Below are positions 1-9,031 of a stretch of 64,000 nucleotides of DNA, piece by piece. The notes under the pieces were generated by a model. That model searched no databases and was not told the DNA's origin. It saw only the letters and a program-made list of their open reading frames with translations. Origin of the DNA: Priestia filamentosa. Lineage in GTDB: Bacteria > Bacillota > Bacilli > Bacillales > Bacillaceae_H. A program made the position numbers and the translations under genes. The DNA is taken from contig NZ_FXAJ01000005.1 in assembly GCF_900177535.1 (NCBI RefSeq), positions 240,569 through 304,568 on the forward strand, read 5' to 3'. Within the stretch, counting starts at the first letter, position 1. Every line of letters begins with the position of its first letter.

Positions 1-1
1 T

Positions 2-229
2 TTAACACGTGCCCAAATGGCATCTGTATTAACAGATGCATTTGATTTGAAAGCCAACTCTTCTTATACATTTAAGGACGTGCCTAAAAACAATTGGGCT
101 GCTGCAGATATTTCTGCTCTTGCTGCTGCAGGTATTACAACGGGATATGATGATGGAACATTTAAACCGAATGAGCCTGTTACACGTGCTCAAATGGCAG
201 CATTCGTAAATCGTGCTGTAAACCGGTAA
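2..229 (+). CDS. SLH-domain surface protein, C-terminal end (partial)
   Basis: The reading frame is open from the window edge, so this is the tail of a longer gene and its first ATG (position 17) is not a real start. What remains is the end of one S-layer homology (SLH) repeat, with a TRAQM-type motif, followed by a complete SLH repeat (FKDV near residue 24, GYDDGTFKPNEPVTRAQMA near residue 48) up to the stop. SLH triplets bind pyruvylated secondary cell-wall polysaccharide and hold proteins on the Gram-positive wall. The C-terminal SLH position resembles many S-layer-associated enzymes. The catalytic or S-layer part lies outside the window, so the function is unknown. It ends at a strong terminator shared with the convergent gene. 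Confidence 0.85.
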   Translation, partial: LTRAQMASVLTDAFDLKANSSYTFKDVPKNNWAAADISALAAAGITTGYDDGTFKPNEPVTRAQMAAFVNRAVNR

Positions 230-242
230 TAGTTTGTAAAGA

Positions 243-280
243 AAAGAGCTCCCCTCTCTAAAAGAAAGGGAGCTCTTTTT
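243..280. terminator. Bidirectional intrinsic terminator
   Basis: An 11-bp inverted repeat (AAAGAGCTCCC / GGGAGCTCTTT) is flanked by A and T tracts on both sides. It separates the convergent SLH gene (plus) and SLH metallopeptidase gene (minus) and even overlaps the latter's stop codon. Confidence 0.85.
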
Positions 281-2678
281 ATTTCAATGATGCAGATCTC
301 TGGAGAAAAAGAGCAAATTGACCCCTTGTTACATTTTCATAAGGGCGATAATACTCATTTAATACCGTAATCCTGTTCTCTGCTAATATATTAATATCGT
401 TATAACTCCAAGAAGTTTTCTTTACATCCTTAAAAACTCTCTCTTGTTCTGCTTCCTTATATACTTTGCTGTAAGCTCTCGCTAGAACAGCTGCCATTTG
501 TTCTCTTGTTAACGGTTCTTTCGGGCGAAGTTTTCCTCCCCGCCCCATAATGTCATATTGTTCTAAAATAGCGAGTTGTGTGTAGTAGAGATTATCTTTA
601 TTAACATCAGTTGACTTCATTTTATATGTAGGATCTTTTGTTAACTGTAATTCCTGAACAATCATTTTCGCCGCATGTTCACGGCTTAATGATTGATACG
701 GTCGAAATGTTCCATCTCCATAACCTTCAATAACTCCCCTTAATTGCAGATAGCCTACCGCTGATACAACTTCATCTTGAACAATATCACTGAATATTGT
801 TACATCCCCACCTTTGATATGTTCTGCTCGTATATATCCATTCTGCCCGTTAAATGTATTAACTTTATAAAATAGGTGACCATCTTTCAACATGGCATTT
901 TCTCTAATTAAAACTGGAGTATATTTCGGGAGACTTGTAAGCACTTTTTCCCCCGGTTGATTATATAAAACTCCCTTACCAGTATAAATATATCCTTTTT
1001 GATTATTCGTATATAAACTTGTTGCTTCTGTTGCTCCTTCTAAGGGATAAACTTTCTTTGTTAACTTAACTACCCCATTATACTGGCTAGCTTCTATATA
1101 TGGAATTTCTTGTAAATCCCTTGTTGTTATATCCGCTATATATTTGTATATAGAATGCTGAAAGTTATCTGTTTTTTGGGGATTTGTATCCTCTGTAAAA
1201 CCTCTGTATGCCATAAGTGCAAAATACCAATGTTCTAACATCTGCTGATTTTTGTTCCTCATAGAGGGAAGCGTATTATCATTGAAATGCTCTTTTAATA
1301 ATTTTACTCCAATTTCAATATTGTAAAGTGGGCTATATTTTAAGGATTCGAAATCAATGTTTTGAGCTGCAGCCTGTTCAGCTGTTAATTTTACCCCCAT
1401 AATACCTATTCTACCGTTATCATCTACTTTGGGCTGCTCATTTTGAAACTGCTCGTAATTAGAGCTTACCGCTGCAACTGCTTTAATCAATTCATAGGGA
1501 ACTCCCTCTCTAATTCCCTCCTGGAGCATCTTCTCTTCTATTTCCTCTTTAGTCAGAGTTAAGTGTTCAATAAGCTTAGCATTACTTATCTCACTCCCCT
1601 CTATATTTTGAAGATTGATTTTTAACCGTTCTGATCCCCTATTAAAACCATCTTCGCTATGCTGAATAAGCTTAAACACTATGCCGTTATTTTGGTCTTT
1701 TGAGAAAAGCCAACTTGATTTACTTCCAAGCTTCTCCCCTTCATACCATTTCCGTACTTGCATCGCACCCTTAAAGGTATCAAAAAGGACTGGCAGATAT
1801 TTATCTTCATCATCTTGGGCAACTAGATAAGTGTCGAGTTTTCCAAGGTTTAAAGCTGTTAGTTGTAGGCTAAGCAAACTAGATGATTTATAATCCGTAA
1901 GATAAAGCGGAATAGTCTCTTCTGGCTTATATTCTTTTTCCTGTATGGCCTCTGGCCAATACTGCTGAATGCTCTTGTTTTCAAACGGTGACTGAATTAC
2001 ACTATTCATTGGCATATGGCTAGCAATAGCTTTGCTAGAGCCAAATAACTCAACATAGTCTTCAGCTAATATCTCTGATAAATCCCACTTGTATGGAACA
2101 GGGTTTTGATTGAATGGACCGTACTGTTTCATATGGCGAATTTGTGCATATTGGGATTCTTTCCACTTGCTAGGAACTAAATGCTCTTTTTTAAAAAGGT
2201 GATAAAATGTAAAATGATGTCCATACTCATGGGCCATAGTTGAAGCAATACTTTCTACTGTTGAATATTTATCACCTCCGTAAAGATAAATTTTTCGATT
2301 CGGGGAAAGCGAGACTGATTTACTCCCATACGTATATTCCGCAAAATATTGTCCAAGCACATCTTGTCCAGCTGGATAGTCTGGAAAAATATTAATGGTT
2401 GATAAAAGCTTGAGTTCTTCCCCATGCTTATTTTTCAACAATTCTGTTTCAAGTGCTTTTAGTTTTTCTACCGTATTCCACTTTGTACTATAGCTTGTAA
2501 AAGTAATACCGGAATCTCCCCTGTATGTTATTACTTTATTTTGATAATAATCTTCATAATCAAACTGAGCTGTTTTTAGTTTTGTTTCATCCACAACTTG
2601 TGCAGAAGCATTTAAAGGGTGGCTAATAAAAAACAAACTGACAACAAAAAACATAGGTAACAGCAGTTTTTTCATCAT
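279..2678 (-). CDS. SLH-anchored protein with HEYGH metallopeptidase motif, lytic-transglycosylase-like and SH3-like domains
   Basis: A 799-residue secreted protein. A signal peptide (residues 1-26) is followed by a region with HEYGH at 150-154 and acidic residues at 202-210 (SEILAEDYVE) that could be a third zinc ligand, as in gluzincin-type metallopeptidases. Residues about 375-530 resemble a goose-lysozyme/SLT-type transglycosylase fold, but the expected catalytic Glu-Ser appears as Ser-Ser (about 405-406), so this part may be inactive. Residues about 565-622 look like a bacterial SH3 domain. Three SLH repeats follow (about 628-680, 688-738, 748-799). The protein should sit on the wall polysaccharide and bind or cleave a surface substrate. 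The start (ATG-ATG) lies behind a good AAGGAGAG site. The substrate is unknown, and the SLT assignment is from pattern only. Confidence 0.75.
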   Translation of the reverse strand: MMKKLLLPMFFVVSLFFISHPLNASAQVVDETKLKTAQFDYEDYYQNKVITYRGDSGITFTSYSTKWNTVEKLKALETELLKNKHGEELKLLSTINIFPDYPAGQDVLGQYFAEYTYGSKSVSLSPNRKIYLYGGDKYSTVESIASTMAHEYGHHFTFYHLFKKEHLVPSKWKESQYAQIRHMKQYGPFNQNPVPYKWDLSEILAEDYVELFGSSKAIASHMPMNSVIQSPFENKSIQQYWPEAIQEKEYKPEETIPLYLTDYKSSSLLSLQLTALNLGKLDTYLVAQDDEDKYLPVLFDTFKGAMQVRKWYEGEKLGSKSSWLFSKDQNNGIVFKLIQHSEDGFNRGSERLKINLQNIEGSEISNAKLIEHLTLTKEEIEEKMLQEGIREGVPYELIKAVAAVSSNYEQFQNEQPKVDDNGRIGIMGVKLTAEQAAAQNIDFESLKYSPLYNIEIGVKLLKEHFNDNTLPSMRNKNQQMLEHWYFALMAYRGFTEDTNPQKTDNFQHSIYKYIADITTRDLQEIPYIEASQYNGVVKLTKKVYPLEGATEATSLYTNNQKGYIYTGKGVLYNQPGEKVLTSLPKYTPVLIRENAMLKDGHLFYKVNTFNGQNGYIRAEHIKGGDVTIFSDIVQDEVVSAVGYLQLRGVIEGYGDGTFRPYQSLSREHAAKMIVQELQLTKDPTYKMKSTDVNKDNLYYTQLAILEQYDIMGRGGKLRPKEPLTREQMAAVLARAYSKVYKEAEQERVFKDVKKTSWSYNDINILAENRITVLNEYYRPYENVTRGQFALFLQRSASLK

Positions 2679-2756
2679 TTACTCTCCTTACATATTCATC
2701 CTTTTTCCAAGTAATATTCTCTTATTACCTTATTATTCTAGCCTAGGAAAAAATGA

Positions 2757-2791
2757 AAAGCTAGCCTTCTTATATACTAGAAAGCTAGCTT
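2757..2791 (-). terminator. Probable intrinsic terminator of the large subtilase gene
   Basis: An 8-bp inverted repeat (AAGCTAGC / GCTAGCTT, 18-nt loop) just past the stop codon. On the minus strand it is followed by a T-rich stretch. It is weaker than the other terminators here. Confidence 0.5.
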
Positions 2792-2804
2792 ATATCGTTC
2801 TTAT

Positions 2805-5800
2805 CTATTGTTTTGCAACTGTTAATTTGTAAGGCTTGGCACTAGAACGCATTTGCTTATCTTTAATTTCCACAAAATATTTTCCTTTGCTAAGATCTGC
2901 AAATCCAACTTCATTGTCACCAATATAATAATTATTTAACTGTTTTACGAGTGTACCTTTTTCATTGTAAACATTAATTACACCGTCAATCTCTTTTGGA
3001 GTATCCATATTTAGCTTGTATGTGCCCTTTTCCGAAATGTTAAGAGCATAGAAATCTCGATCACCAAAACCAATTCCAGCGTTTAAGTATCCTGCTGTTT
3101 CCCATGCATTCTTGCCTTTTGATTTAAGAGGAATTGGTTTTGAAGGCACATTATTTTTAACAGTTGAGCCCTCATCCTCATCTTTCTTTGTTAAGGTGTT
3201 TAGCAACATCTCGTACTCACCAATGTTTGAGCCACCGTAGTTTTCGGCAACGATGAAGTATCCCGTTCCTTTTTTTGCTTTAAACGATCCTGATTCAATT
3301 TCTCCATCAGTTTTATCAAAAAGGATAACCTTAGAAGCTTCATTATTATCTATTTCCATGTTTCCATTTGTATCTTCTACAATGGTTATCATAAGATCAA
3401 GTGGCAATCCCATTTCAAGCGGGAGGCCTTTCTTTTGATTTTCACTAACAGGTAGCGGATTTGCATAGAATCCATACAATCCATCCTCTTTGCGATGCTT
3501 GTAATAGAATGTATCAATGTCCCCTGATGGAGCGAAGTTTCCTTTTACAGGCTGATCTGGTTTTAAAACAGTTGCTTCAATTGGCTCATCGTTTGCCTCA
3601 TTTTGATCAACTGGGGCATCCTTTACTTTTACTGATGTTAATTCATATTTATCTAGTGATAGTGGTGTGCCATTTTGAAGATGAATGTAGTACTCTTGAC
3701 CTTTTTGAAGCATGATTGTTGTTTTAGAGGTTCCTTCACTTCCCCCTGTTAACAAGTCCATTAAAGGATCTCCTGAACCACTTAGTTGGTTTAGCATACC
3801 TGATTCTTTATCATATTGAAATAAACCAATCATAGGTTTAAGTGTATGTGTTCCATTAGTTGATAGTTTATAGAAACCATCTTCCTTTACTTTTACTTTA
3901 AACCAATCTTCATCCTCTAGCTGTTGGAAATAGCCTGTCCCAACAGAACCTATTTCATAACTTCTAGCACTTTTGAGAATAGCTTCTGTTGTTTCTTCAT
4001 CAAATTCCATATACTCGCCTGTTAGTAAGTCAGTAAGAGCATCATATTTTTCTTTATATGTTGTTGGCTCTGGTAAGCCCTCTTCCTCCTCAGGCTCTTC
4101 TACAGGGGTAGCAATAGCAAGTGGTAGACTATCTTCATCTTCTGGTAGATTTTTTATATTTGCTTTCAAGTCATAAGGAATTAAAGAACCAAGAACTTCT
4201 TGTATTTCTCCGTCGGAGGATCCTCCCATCATTAGCGCCATCATCATATCTAACATTTGTGATGAACTTACAGGACTTGATGTAACCTCTACAATATAAG
4301 AGGTATCTGGCAATGCTTCAAAAGCAAGTCCTTCCCCTTCACTCATTCCATTATTATTTGCCGCATATTCTGCAATTGGCCATTCTTCTCCTTCAGGAAG
4401 ATCTGCTGGAGGCTCTTCTTTAAAAGCTGCTGCATCGTATACTTTTATTTCTGTATCTACTCCTGGAAGTGCTGAAAGATTTAGGTTTACCTTTTTGCCT
4501 TCTTTAAAGGACATATGAAAATAATCGCTATCTGCTCCTTCTTCACTATTAATAAGAGTTAAATCCCCTTCTGATTTTTTACTGCTATAAGGAAAGCTTT
4601 TAATTTCAGCCGGTTTCTCCTTTGATGCTTTACTATCATTAATATTCTTTCCTTTAGTTAACTGAAGTGTATATATGGAAGCTCCTGATGCACTGTAATT
4701 TTCATTTCGGTCTTTAACACCGATTAACAGTTCTCCCTTTTGTTCTGCTTTATAGAGGTAACCTTCTGTTTTTCCTTGAGTAACACTATCTACATTTACC
4801 TCTTGTTCTGTTCCATCTTCACCTCTAAATTTAAGTTCTAACTTATAGTCATAGTTTTTAGAAGCATCTAGAACAGTTTGGAGAAATTCACCTTCTTCTA
4901 CATTTACTTTATACCAATCTTGCTGAGCCGGTTTAATTAATGAGCCTGCCTTCTTAACAGTTCCTTTTCCAACCTTAACGGCAGTTGCTTTTTTCACAAT
5001 TTCATCCATTGTTAGCTTTTTAAAGGAAGGAAGTTTATTTATATCAAAATCGAGTGCCTTTGATGGATCAACAAGTCCATATCCATAATCCATATCAAAT
5101 CCTTTATTCCCCAAATCCTGGGCTGTTTGTTCTAAAATATATTCTACTTGATAAGAGTTCAAGTTAGGATATTTTGATTTAATAAGGGATGCTACTCCCG
5201 CTACTGCCGGTGAAGCCATTGATGTTCCACTCATTTTGACAAATGAGGATCCTGATTCGGGTGTATAAACAGTACTATAAATATCCTCACCTGGTGCTAC
5301 AACATCAATGTTGGGACCATATGTTGTAAAGTAAGCTTTTTTATTTTGATCATTTGTTGCCCCAACTGTAATTACCCCATCATATGAACCTGGATAGTTA
5401 TAGACCATATCTCCATCATTTCCTGCTGCAGCTACTACAACAACACCCTTATCTACAGCTTTTTTAATAGCTTCTTCAACAAGTGGAATTTCAAATGGTG
5501 CTCCAAGACTCATGTTAATAACGTCAGCTCCATTGTCAACCGCATGCATAATGCCATCAGCAAGCACATAATCAAAGCTACCATCTTGGTCAAAGATATT
5601 TACAGGCATAATATTGGCGTTTGGATTAATACCATATCCACCAATTCCATTCCCTTGCTTACCTGCAATAATACCTGCAACATGTGTCCCATGGTCTCCC
5701 GCATATCCAGGGTTTGCTGGATCTGTTACGCTATAAGGAGCAAGCAAATTTCCTTTTAGCTCCTCGTGGTTTGTATCTATGCCTGTATCAATAACAGCCA

Positions 5801-6323
5801 CATTCACTTCGTTTTTTCCTGCTTTTTTCAGGGTTTCATCGACTTTTAATGTTTTTAAATGATACATGCTGCTTGCTTTTGGATCGCTTATTTTTGAATT
5901 ACTTTCTGTTGCAAATGTTTTAAGTTTCACACTTGGTGATGCACTTTTAACACCAGCTTCCTTCTCATATTTTGAAATAGCTGTCTCAATTTTTTGACCC
6001 TTACCTATTCTGACAACTTCATATTGAAATTCTGGGTATGAACGGATAACCTTTCCACCTAGCTTCTTATGTACTGAAGAAGAAAGTTTTTTGCTGTACT
6101 TTATAATGATTGTATTATTACTTAGGTTTTCCTTCTCTGCTTTTTTCTGTTGATAAAGTTTTTTGCTCTTTTCACTTTGAGACAAATTAAACTTCTCCAT
6201 TACTTTGCTTTTCTTCTCTTTTACCTGTGATGCATTACTCTCTACTGCAGCTGAGGCAAAGGAGGGTACTAACAGGGTTAATCCTAATACTAGTGCAGTT
6301 AGAGTACGAATCCCTTTCTTCAT
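2805..6323 (-). CDS. Large secreted subtilisin-family (S8) serine protease
   Basis: A 1172-residue preproprotein. The signal peptide (1-25, cut near ASA-A) is followed by an inhibitor-like propeptide (about 70-135). The catalytic domain (about 165-430) has Asp179 in VIDTG, His211 in HGTHVAG, the oxyanion Asn302 and Ser368 in GTSMASP, so the triad is complete. The remaining 740 residues hold several beta-rich segments of the type found as pre-peptidase C-terminal domains in secreted proteases (for example around 455-560, 785-900, 910-1050 and 1070-1170), with acidic linkers. I see no SLH or LPXTG anchor, so it is probably released or held non-covalently. The start follows AAAGGAG. It is likely an extracellular protease for nutrition or S-layer turnover; the specificity cannot be told. 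Confidence 0.9.
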   Translation of the reverse strand: MKKGIRTLTALVLGLTLLVPSFASAAVESNASQVKEKKSKVMEKFNLSQSEKSKKLYQQKKAEKENLSNNTIIIKYSKKLSSSVHKKLGGKVIRSYPEFQYEVVRIGKGQKIETAISKYEKEAGVKSASPSVKLKTFATESNSKISDPKASSMYHLKTLKVDETLKKAGKNEVNVAVIDTGIDTNHEELKGNLLAPYSVTDPANPGYAGDHGTHVAGIIAGKQGNGIGGYGINPNANIMPVNIFDQDGSFDYVLADGIMHAVDNGADVINMSLGAPFEIPLVEEAIKKAVDKGVVVVAAAGNDGDMVYNYPGSYDGVITVGATNDQNKKAYFTTYGPNIDVVAPGEDIYSTVYTPESGSSFVKMSGTSMASPAVAGVASLIKSKYPNLNSYQVEYILEQTAQDLGNKGFDMDYGYGLVDPSKALDFDINKLPSFKKLTMDEIVKKATAVKVGKGTVKKAGSLIKPAQQDWYKVNVEEGEFLQTVLDASKNYDYKLELKFRGEDGTEQEVNVDSVTQGKTEGYLYKAEQKGELLIGVKDRNENYSASGASIYTLQLTKGKNINDSKASKEKPAEIKSFPYSSKKSEGDLTLINSEEGADSDYFHMSFKEGKKVNLNLSALPGVDTEIKVYDAAAFKEEPPADLPEGEEWPIAEYAANNNGMSEGEGLAFEALPDTSYIVEVTSSPVSSSQMLDMMMALMMGGSSDGEIQEVLGSLIPYDLKANIKNLPEDEDSLPLAIATPVEEPEEEEGLPEPTTYKEKYDALTDLLTGEYMEFDEETTEAILKSARSYEIGSVGTGYFQQLEDEDWFKVKVKEDGFYKLSTNGTHTLKPMIGLFQYDKESGMLNQLSGSGDPLMDLLTGGSEGTSKTTIMLQKGQEYYIHLQNGTPLSLDKYELTSVKVKDAPVDQNEANDEPIEATVLKPDQPVKGNFAPSGDIDTFYYKHRKEDGLYGFYANPLPVSENQKKGLPLEMGLPLDLMITIVEDTNGNMEIDNNEASKVILFDKTDGEIESGSFKAKKGTGYFIVAENYGGSNIGEYEMLLNTLTKKDEDEGSTVKNNVPSKPIPLKSKGKNAWETAGYLNAGIGFGDRDFYALNISEKGTYKLNMDTPKEIDGVINVYNEKGTLVKQLNNYYIGDNEVGFADLSKGKYFVEIKDKQMRSSAKPYKLTVAKQ

Positions 6324-6443
6324 GTAAAATCTCCTTTCAAATTAAGAAAAATTTTCATCAGTATAGTTAGACGATTCAAAATCAAATAGGTTACAAAAAT
6401 AATAGAATTTTCTTAATTTTTATTGTTTTAATAGAATTAAAAT

Positions 6444-6479
6444 AAAAAAGCAGATGCGAAATCTTTCATCTGCTTTTTA
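6444..6479 (-). terminator. Intrinsic terminator of the first deacetylase gene
   Basis: A 12-bp inverted repeat (AAAAAGCAGATG / CATCTGCTTTTT) directly after the stop codon, with a T tract on the minus strand. Confidence 0.85.
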
Positions 6480-6483
6480 TCTA

Positions 6484-7329
6484 TCAATTTGTTATATGTT
6501 TTACAAAACGCTTTGCTTTGTTTTTAAGAGAATTTACTTCTGAAATATTTTCAAAATCCTTTATTGTTACTTTAGGGCCAATTCCCTGTCTTGCCAATTG
6601 GTATGAATCATCACTTGGGCTGACATATCCTGTTTTTGTTGTAAAGGCATACTTAAAACCAGCTTCTTTCACAAGATCAGCTGTATGGGGGATATAATGA
6701 CCAAATGGGTAAACAAATAGTTCTGTTTGATTAAGAAGATTTCTGTTTAACTTTAAGTCCTTTAGAATTTCTTCATCCGATTTCTTAAGCATATCCCCTT
6801 TTCCATCTTTACCTAGGTTATGTAAATTATCTGTATGTGCTCCTAACTCAAATACACCTAAAGTATCTTTAATTTCATTCATTTTCATAAACTGATGCTT
6901 GTCTGGATTCCACGGACCATCGTTTCGATTTGTACGGCTTGTAATAATATTTTCAATAGCGTGTAAATCATACTTCTTTAAAATAGAATATGCGTAACGC
7001 TTCACATCCCTTCGTCCATCATCAAACTGAATCATTACAGTTTTAGCTGGAAACTCTCTTTTTTCATTTAGAAATTGATCTAACTCATCGATTGTCATTG
7101 TATGGTAGCCGTTGTCATGAAGCCATTTCATCTGTTTCTCAAATGCTTCCACTGACAGAACATCCGGTTGGTTTTTATAGAATTTGTTTTCATCTTCTAA
7201 CAATAAGCGGTGATATGTTAAAACAGGAATCATATCTGCCTTTTTGGTAAAACTTACAATAAATAAGGACGAAACTGCTGCAGCAAGTAGCACGACTAAA
7301 GCTACGACTATTGTTATCTTTTTCTTCAC
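6484..7329 (-). CDS. Membrane-anchored polysaccharide deacetylase (NodB family)
   Basis: 281 residues with an N-terminal signal-anchor (about 5-26) and a carbohydrate esterase 4 (NodB) domain. Visible motifs are TYHRLL near residue 39, FDDGRRDV near 102 (motif 1 with the catalytic and metal-binding Asp pair), GAHTDNLH near 163 (metal-binding His-x3-His) and VYPFG near 206. The family removes N-acetyl or O-acetyl groups from peptidoglycan or wall glycans. The GTG start sits about 10 nt after AAAGGA. It lies back to back with a related, larger deacetylase (7636-8886). The setting among SLH proteins suggests a wall substrate, but which glycan is modified cannot be read from sequence. Confidence 0.85.
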   Translation of the reverse strand: MKKKITIVVALVVLLAAAVSSLFIVSFTKKADMIPVLTYHRLLLEDENKFYKNQPDVLSVEAFEKQMKWLHDNGYHTMTIDELDQFLNEKREFPAKTVMIQFDDGRRDVKRYAYSILKKYDLHAIENIITSRTNRNDGPWNPDKHQFMKMNEIKDTLGVFELGAHTDNLHNLGKDGKGDMLKKSDEEILKDLKLNRNLLNQTELFVYPFGHYIPHTADLVKEAGFKYAFTTKTGYVSPSDDSYQLARQGIGPKVTIKDFENISEVNSLKNKAKRFVKHITN

Positions 7330-7365
7330 ATCATGTCATTCCTTTCAAAAGATTAGACATTGATG

Positions 7366-7371
7366 AGTATA
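7366..7371 (-). promoter_or_regulatory. Candidate extended -10 promoter of the first deacetylase gene
   Basis: On the minus strand the sequence TGTTATACT gives an extended -10 element (TG-n-TATACT) about 40 nt before the GTG start. No convincing -35 hexamer is seen. The rest of the 306-nt divergent intergenic region (7330-7635) is AT-rich without other clear structure apart from the plus-strand promoter at 7575-7603. Confidence 0.35.
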
Positions 7372-7574
7372 ACACTTTTTTAACTTATTTTTCTAATTAA
7401 CGAACATTTTTTCATAGGCTAATTGTCCTTATCTCTCTTTCAACCTCCTAAATTTATATTTACTGGTTTTTAAACGTTACTTTATACCTCCAAAACCTCT
7501 ATTATTTCCATGTTATAAGGATTGTTCCTTCTCTTTTTACGTTTATATTTTCATTTATACATTATTAACTTCTA

Positions 7575-7603
7575 TTGTAATTACCTGAATCTTCTAATAT
7601 ACT
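7575..7603 (+). promoter_or_regulatory. Sigma-A-type promoter of the second deacetylase gene
   Basis: TTGTAA, a 17-nt spacer and TATACT. Transcription would begin near 7610, just upstream of the AGGAG site at 7624 and the ATG at 7636. This rules out translation from the upstream in-frame ATG at 7522. Confidence 0.65.
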
Positions 7604-7635
7604 TGGTTATGGAAATCAAAACTAGGAGTTTTAGC

Positions 7636-8886
7636 ATGAATAAAAGGAAATTACTGTACTTATTATTATTTTTATCCATCCTTGTTATTGCATTTGGGAT
7701 TTATGTCCCATACCAAAAAACTATGACTAGAGCAGACGCCTCTCAAGCACTAGTTGCCCAAGAGAAATCAATAGCCATTTACGAAAGAGCCTCACATAGC
7801 AAAGGCACTAAAGTTAAAGGTTACTTGATGAAAGGAAATGCTTATATCAATTATATTTCGTTTAATAAAGATTGGTGGAGAATTCCTGTTGGCAATTCAT
7901 TTGGATACGTTTCTAAAAAAGAGGCTAAAATAGAGGAAACTGAGGCACCTTATCCTAAAAAGGTTTCTTCTACTTTTCATGGAGATGCTATTTTAACAGA
8001 AGCAAAAACCCCTGTTTATAACTCTACTTCTACAACCTCTAAAAAAATGGGCCAGTTTGATGCACACATTCAAATAGAAGTGATAAATCAAAATGAGAAT
8101 TGGTCAAAGGTTAATCTAGGAGGACTTGTAGGGTACATTCAAAAAGGAGATTTACAGATTGATAACGGCATTCCGGTCTTAATGTATCATAATCTTTTTA
8201 GAGAAGAGGAAAACCATAAATTTAAAGGTACATTTGTGACGATTACCCCAGAGTTTTTTGAAAGCCAGATGAAATGGCTTCATGATAACGGTTATCACAC
8301 TATTTCCCTCGAAGATTTACAAAAATATGTTGAAAAGAAAAAGGCATTACCGGGTAAATCATTTGTGATTACATTTGATGATGGGTTTGTCTCGACTCGT
8401 CAATATGCTTACCCCATCCTTAAGAAATATGGTTTTAAAGCTGAAAATTTCATTATTACATCTCGTACACCTGATCAAAGTCAACCTTTTGACCCTGATC
8501 AGCTCACTACACAAGCTTTAAGTATGCAGGATATGGAGAGGATGAAGGATGTTTTTTCTTTTGGAGCCCACACTCATGCTCTCCATGATCGCAAGGATGC
8601 TCATACAAGTGGATTATTAACACAGCTTCCATATGCTGAAGTTGTGGCAGATTTAAAATTAAATAGAAATAAACTTTCTACTCCTTCCCCTTACTTTGCC
8701 TATCCTTATGGAAACCTAAATGAAACGGGTATAAGAGCTGTAAGGGATGCTGGATTTAAATTAGCTTTCACAACACAGGAAGGGAGAGTCTTTCCAGGAG
8801 ATAATCCATTAATTCTAGATCGTAGAGGGGTTTATCCAAATATGAATATGGAGGACTTCAAAAATATTTTTGCAACTTCGAATTAA
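7636..8886 (+). CDS. Polysaccharide deacetylase with SH3-like domains
   Basis: 416 residues. I start at ATG 7636 rather than the open frame's 7522 because a good promoter lies at 7575-7603 and AGGAG precedes this ATG. An N-terminal membrane segment (about 5-25) is followed by two SH3-type repeats (about 45-95 and 105-165), then a NodB/CE4 deacetylase domain (about 175-416). Motifs are VLMYHNL, TFDDGF (Asp pair), FGAHTHALHD (His-x3-His) and FAYPYGN. SH3 domains usually bind peptidoglycan or wall glycan, so the enzyme is probably presented outside the membrane and deacetylates wall polymer. It is paralogous in its catalytic half to the divergent gene at 6484-7329. Confidence 0.87.
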   Translation: MNKRKLLYLLLFLSILVIAFGIYVPYQKTMTRADASQALVAQEKSIAIYERASHSKGTKVKGYLMKGNAYINYISFNKDWWRIPVGNSFGYVSKKEAKIEETEAPYPKKVSSTFHGDAILTEAKTPVYNSTSTTSKKMGQFDAHIQIEVINQNENWSKVNLGGLVGYIQKGDLQIDNGIPVLMYHNLFREEENHKFKGTFVTITPEFFESQMKWLHDNGYHTISLEDLQKYVEKKKALPGKSFVITFDDGFVSTRQYAYPILKKYGFKAENFIITSRTPDQSQPFDPDQLTTQALSMQDMERMKDVFSFGAHTHALHDRKDAHTSGLLTQLPYAEVVADLKLNRNKLSTPSPYFAYPYGNLNETGIRAVRDAGFKLAFTTQEGRVFPGDNPLILDRRGVYPNMNMEDFKNIFATSN

Positions 8887-8915
8887 AAAGGTGAGGAATT
8901 TCCCTCACCTTTTTC
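8885..8915 (+). terminator. Intrinsic terminator after the second deacetylase
   Basis: A 12-bp inverted repeat (AAAAAGGTGAGG / CCTCACCTTTTT) immediately after the stop codon, with a T tract. Confidence 0.9.
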
Positions 8916-8963
8916 ATATAAATTTCTAGGTAGGAAATTATATATAATCTTTACCATATAACG

Positions 8964-8992
8964 GTGAAACAGTAAATAAAGAGTGCTATACT
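8964..8992 (+). promoter_or_regulatory. Candidate secA2 promoter
   Basis: GTGAAA (4 of 6 to TTGACA), a 17-nt spacer and TATACT, placing the transcript start about 30 nt before the secA2 start codon. It lies after the upstream terminator, so secA2-slaP would have its own promoter. Confidence 0.55.
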
Positions 8993-9031
8993 AGTTTTGT
9001 AGAAAGTCTAATACGCTAGGAGAGTTGTCGC

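Noticed and set aside
7522..7635. N-terminal extension of the second deacetylase to an upstream ATG
   Set aside because: A promoter (7575-7603) lies inside it and a ribosome-binding site precedes the ATG at 7636. The extension would encode an implausible Phe/Tyr/Leu run before the real signal-anchor.
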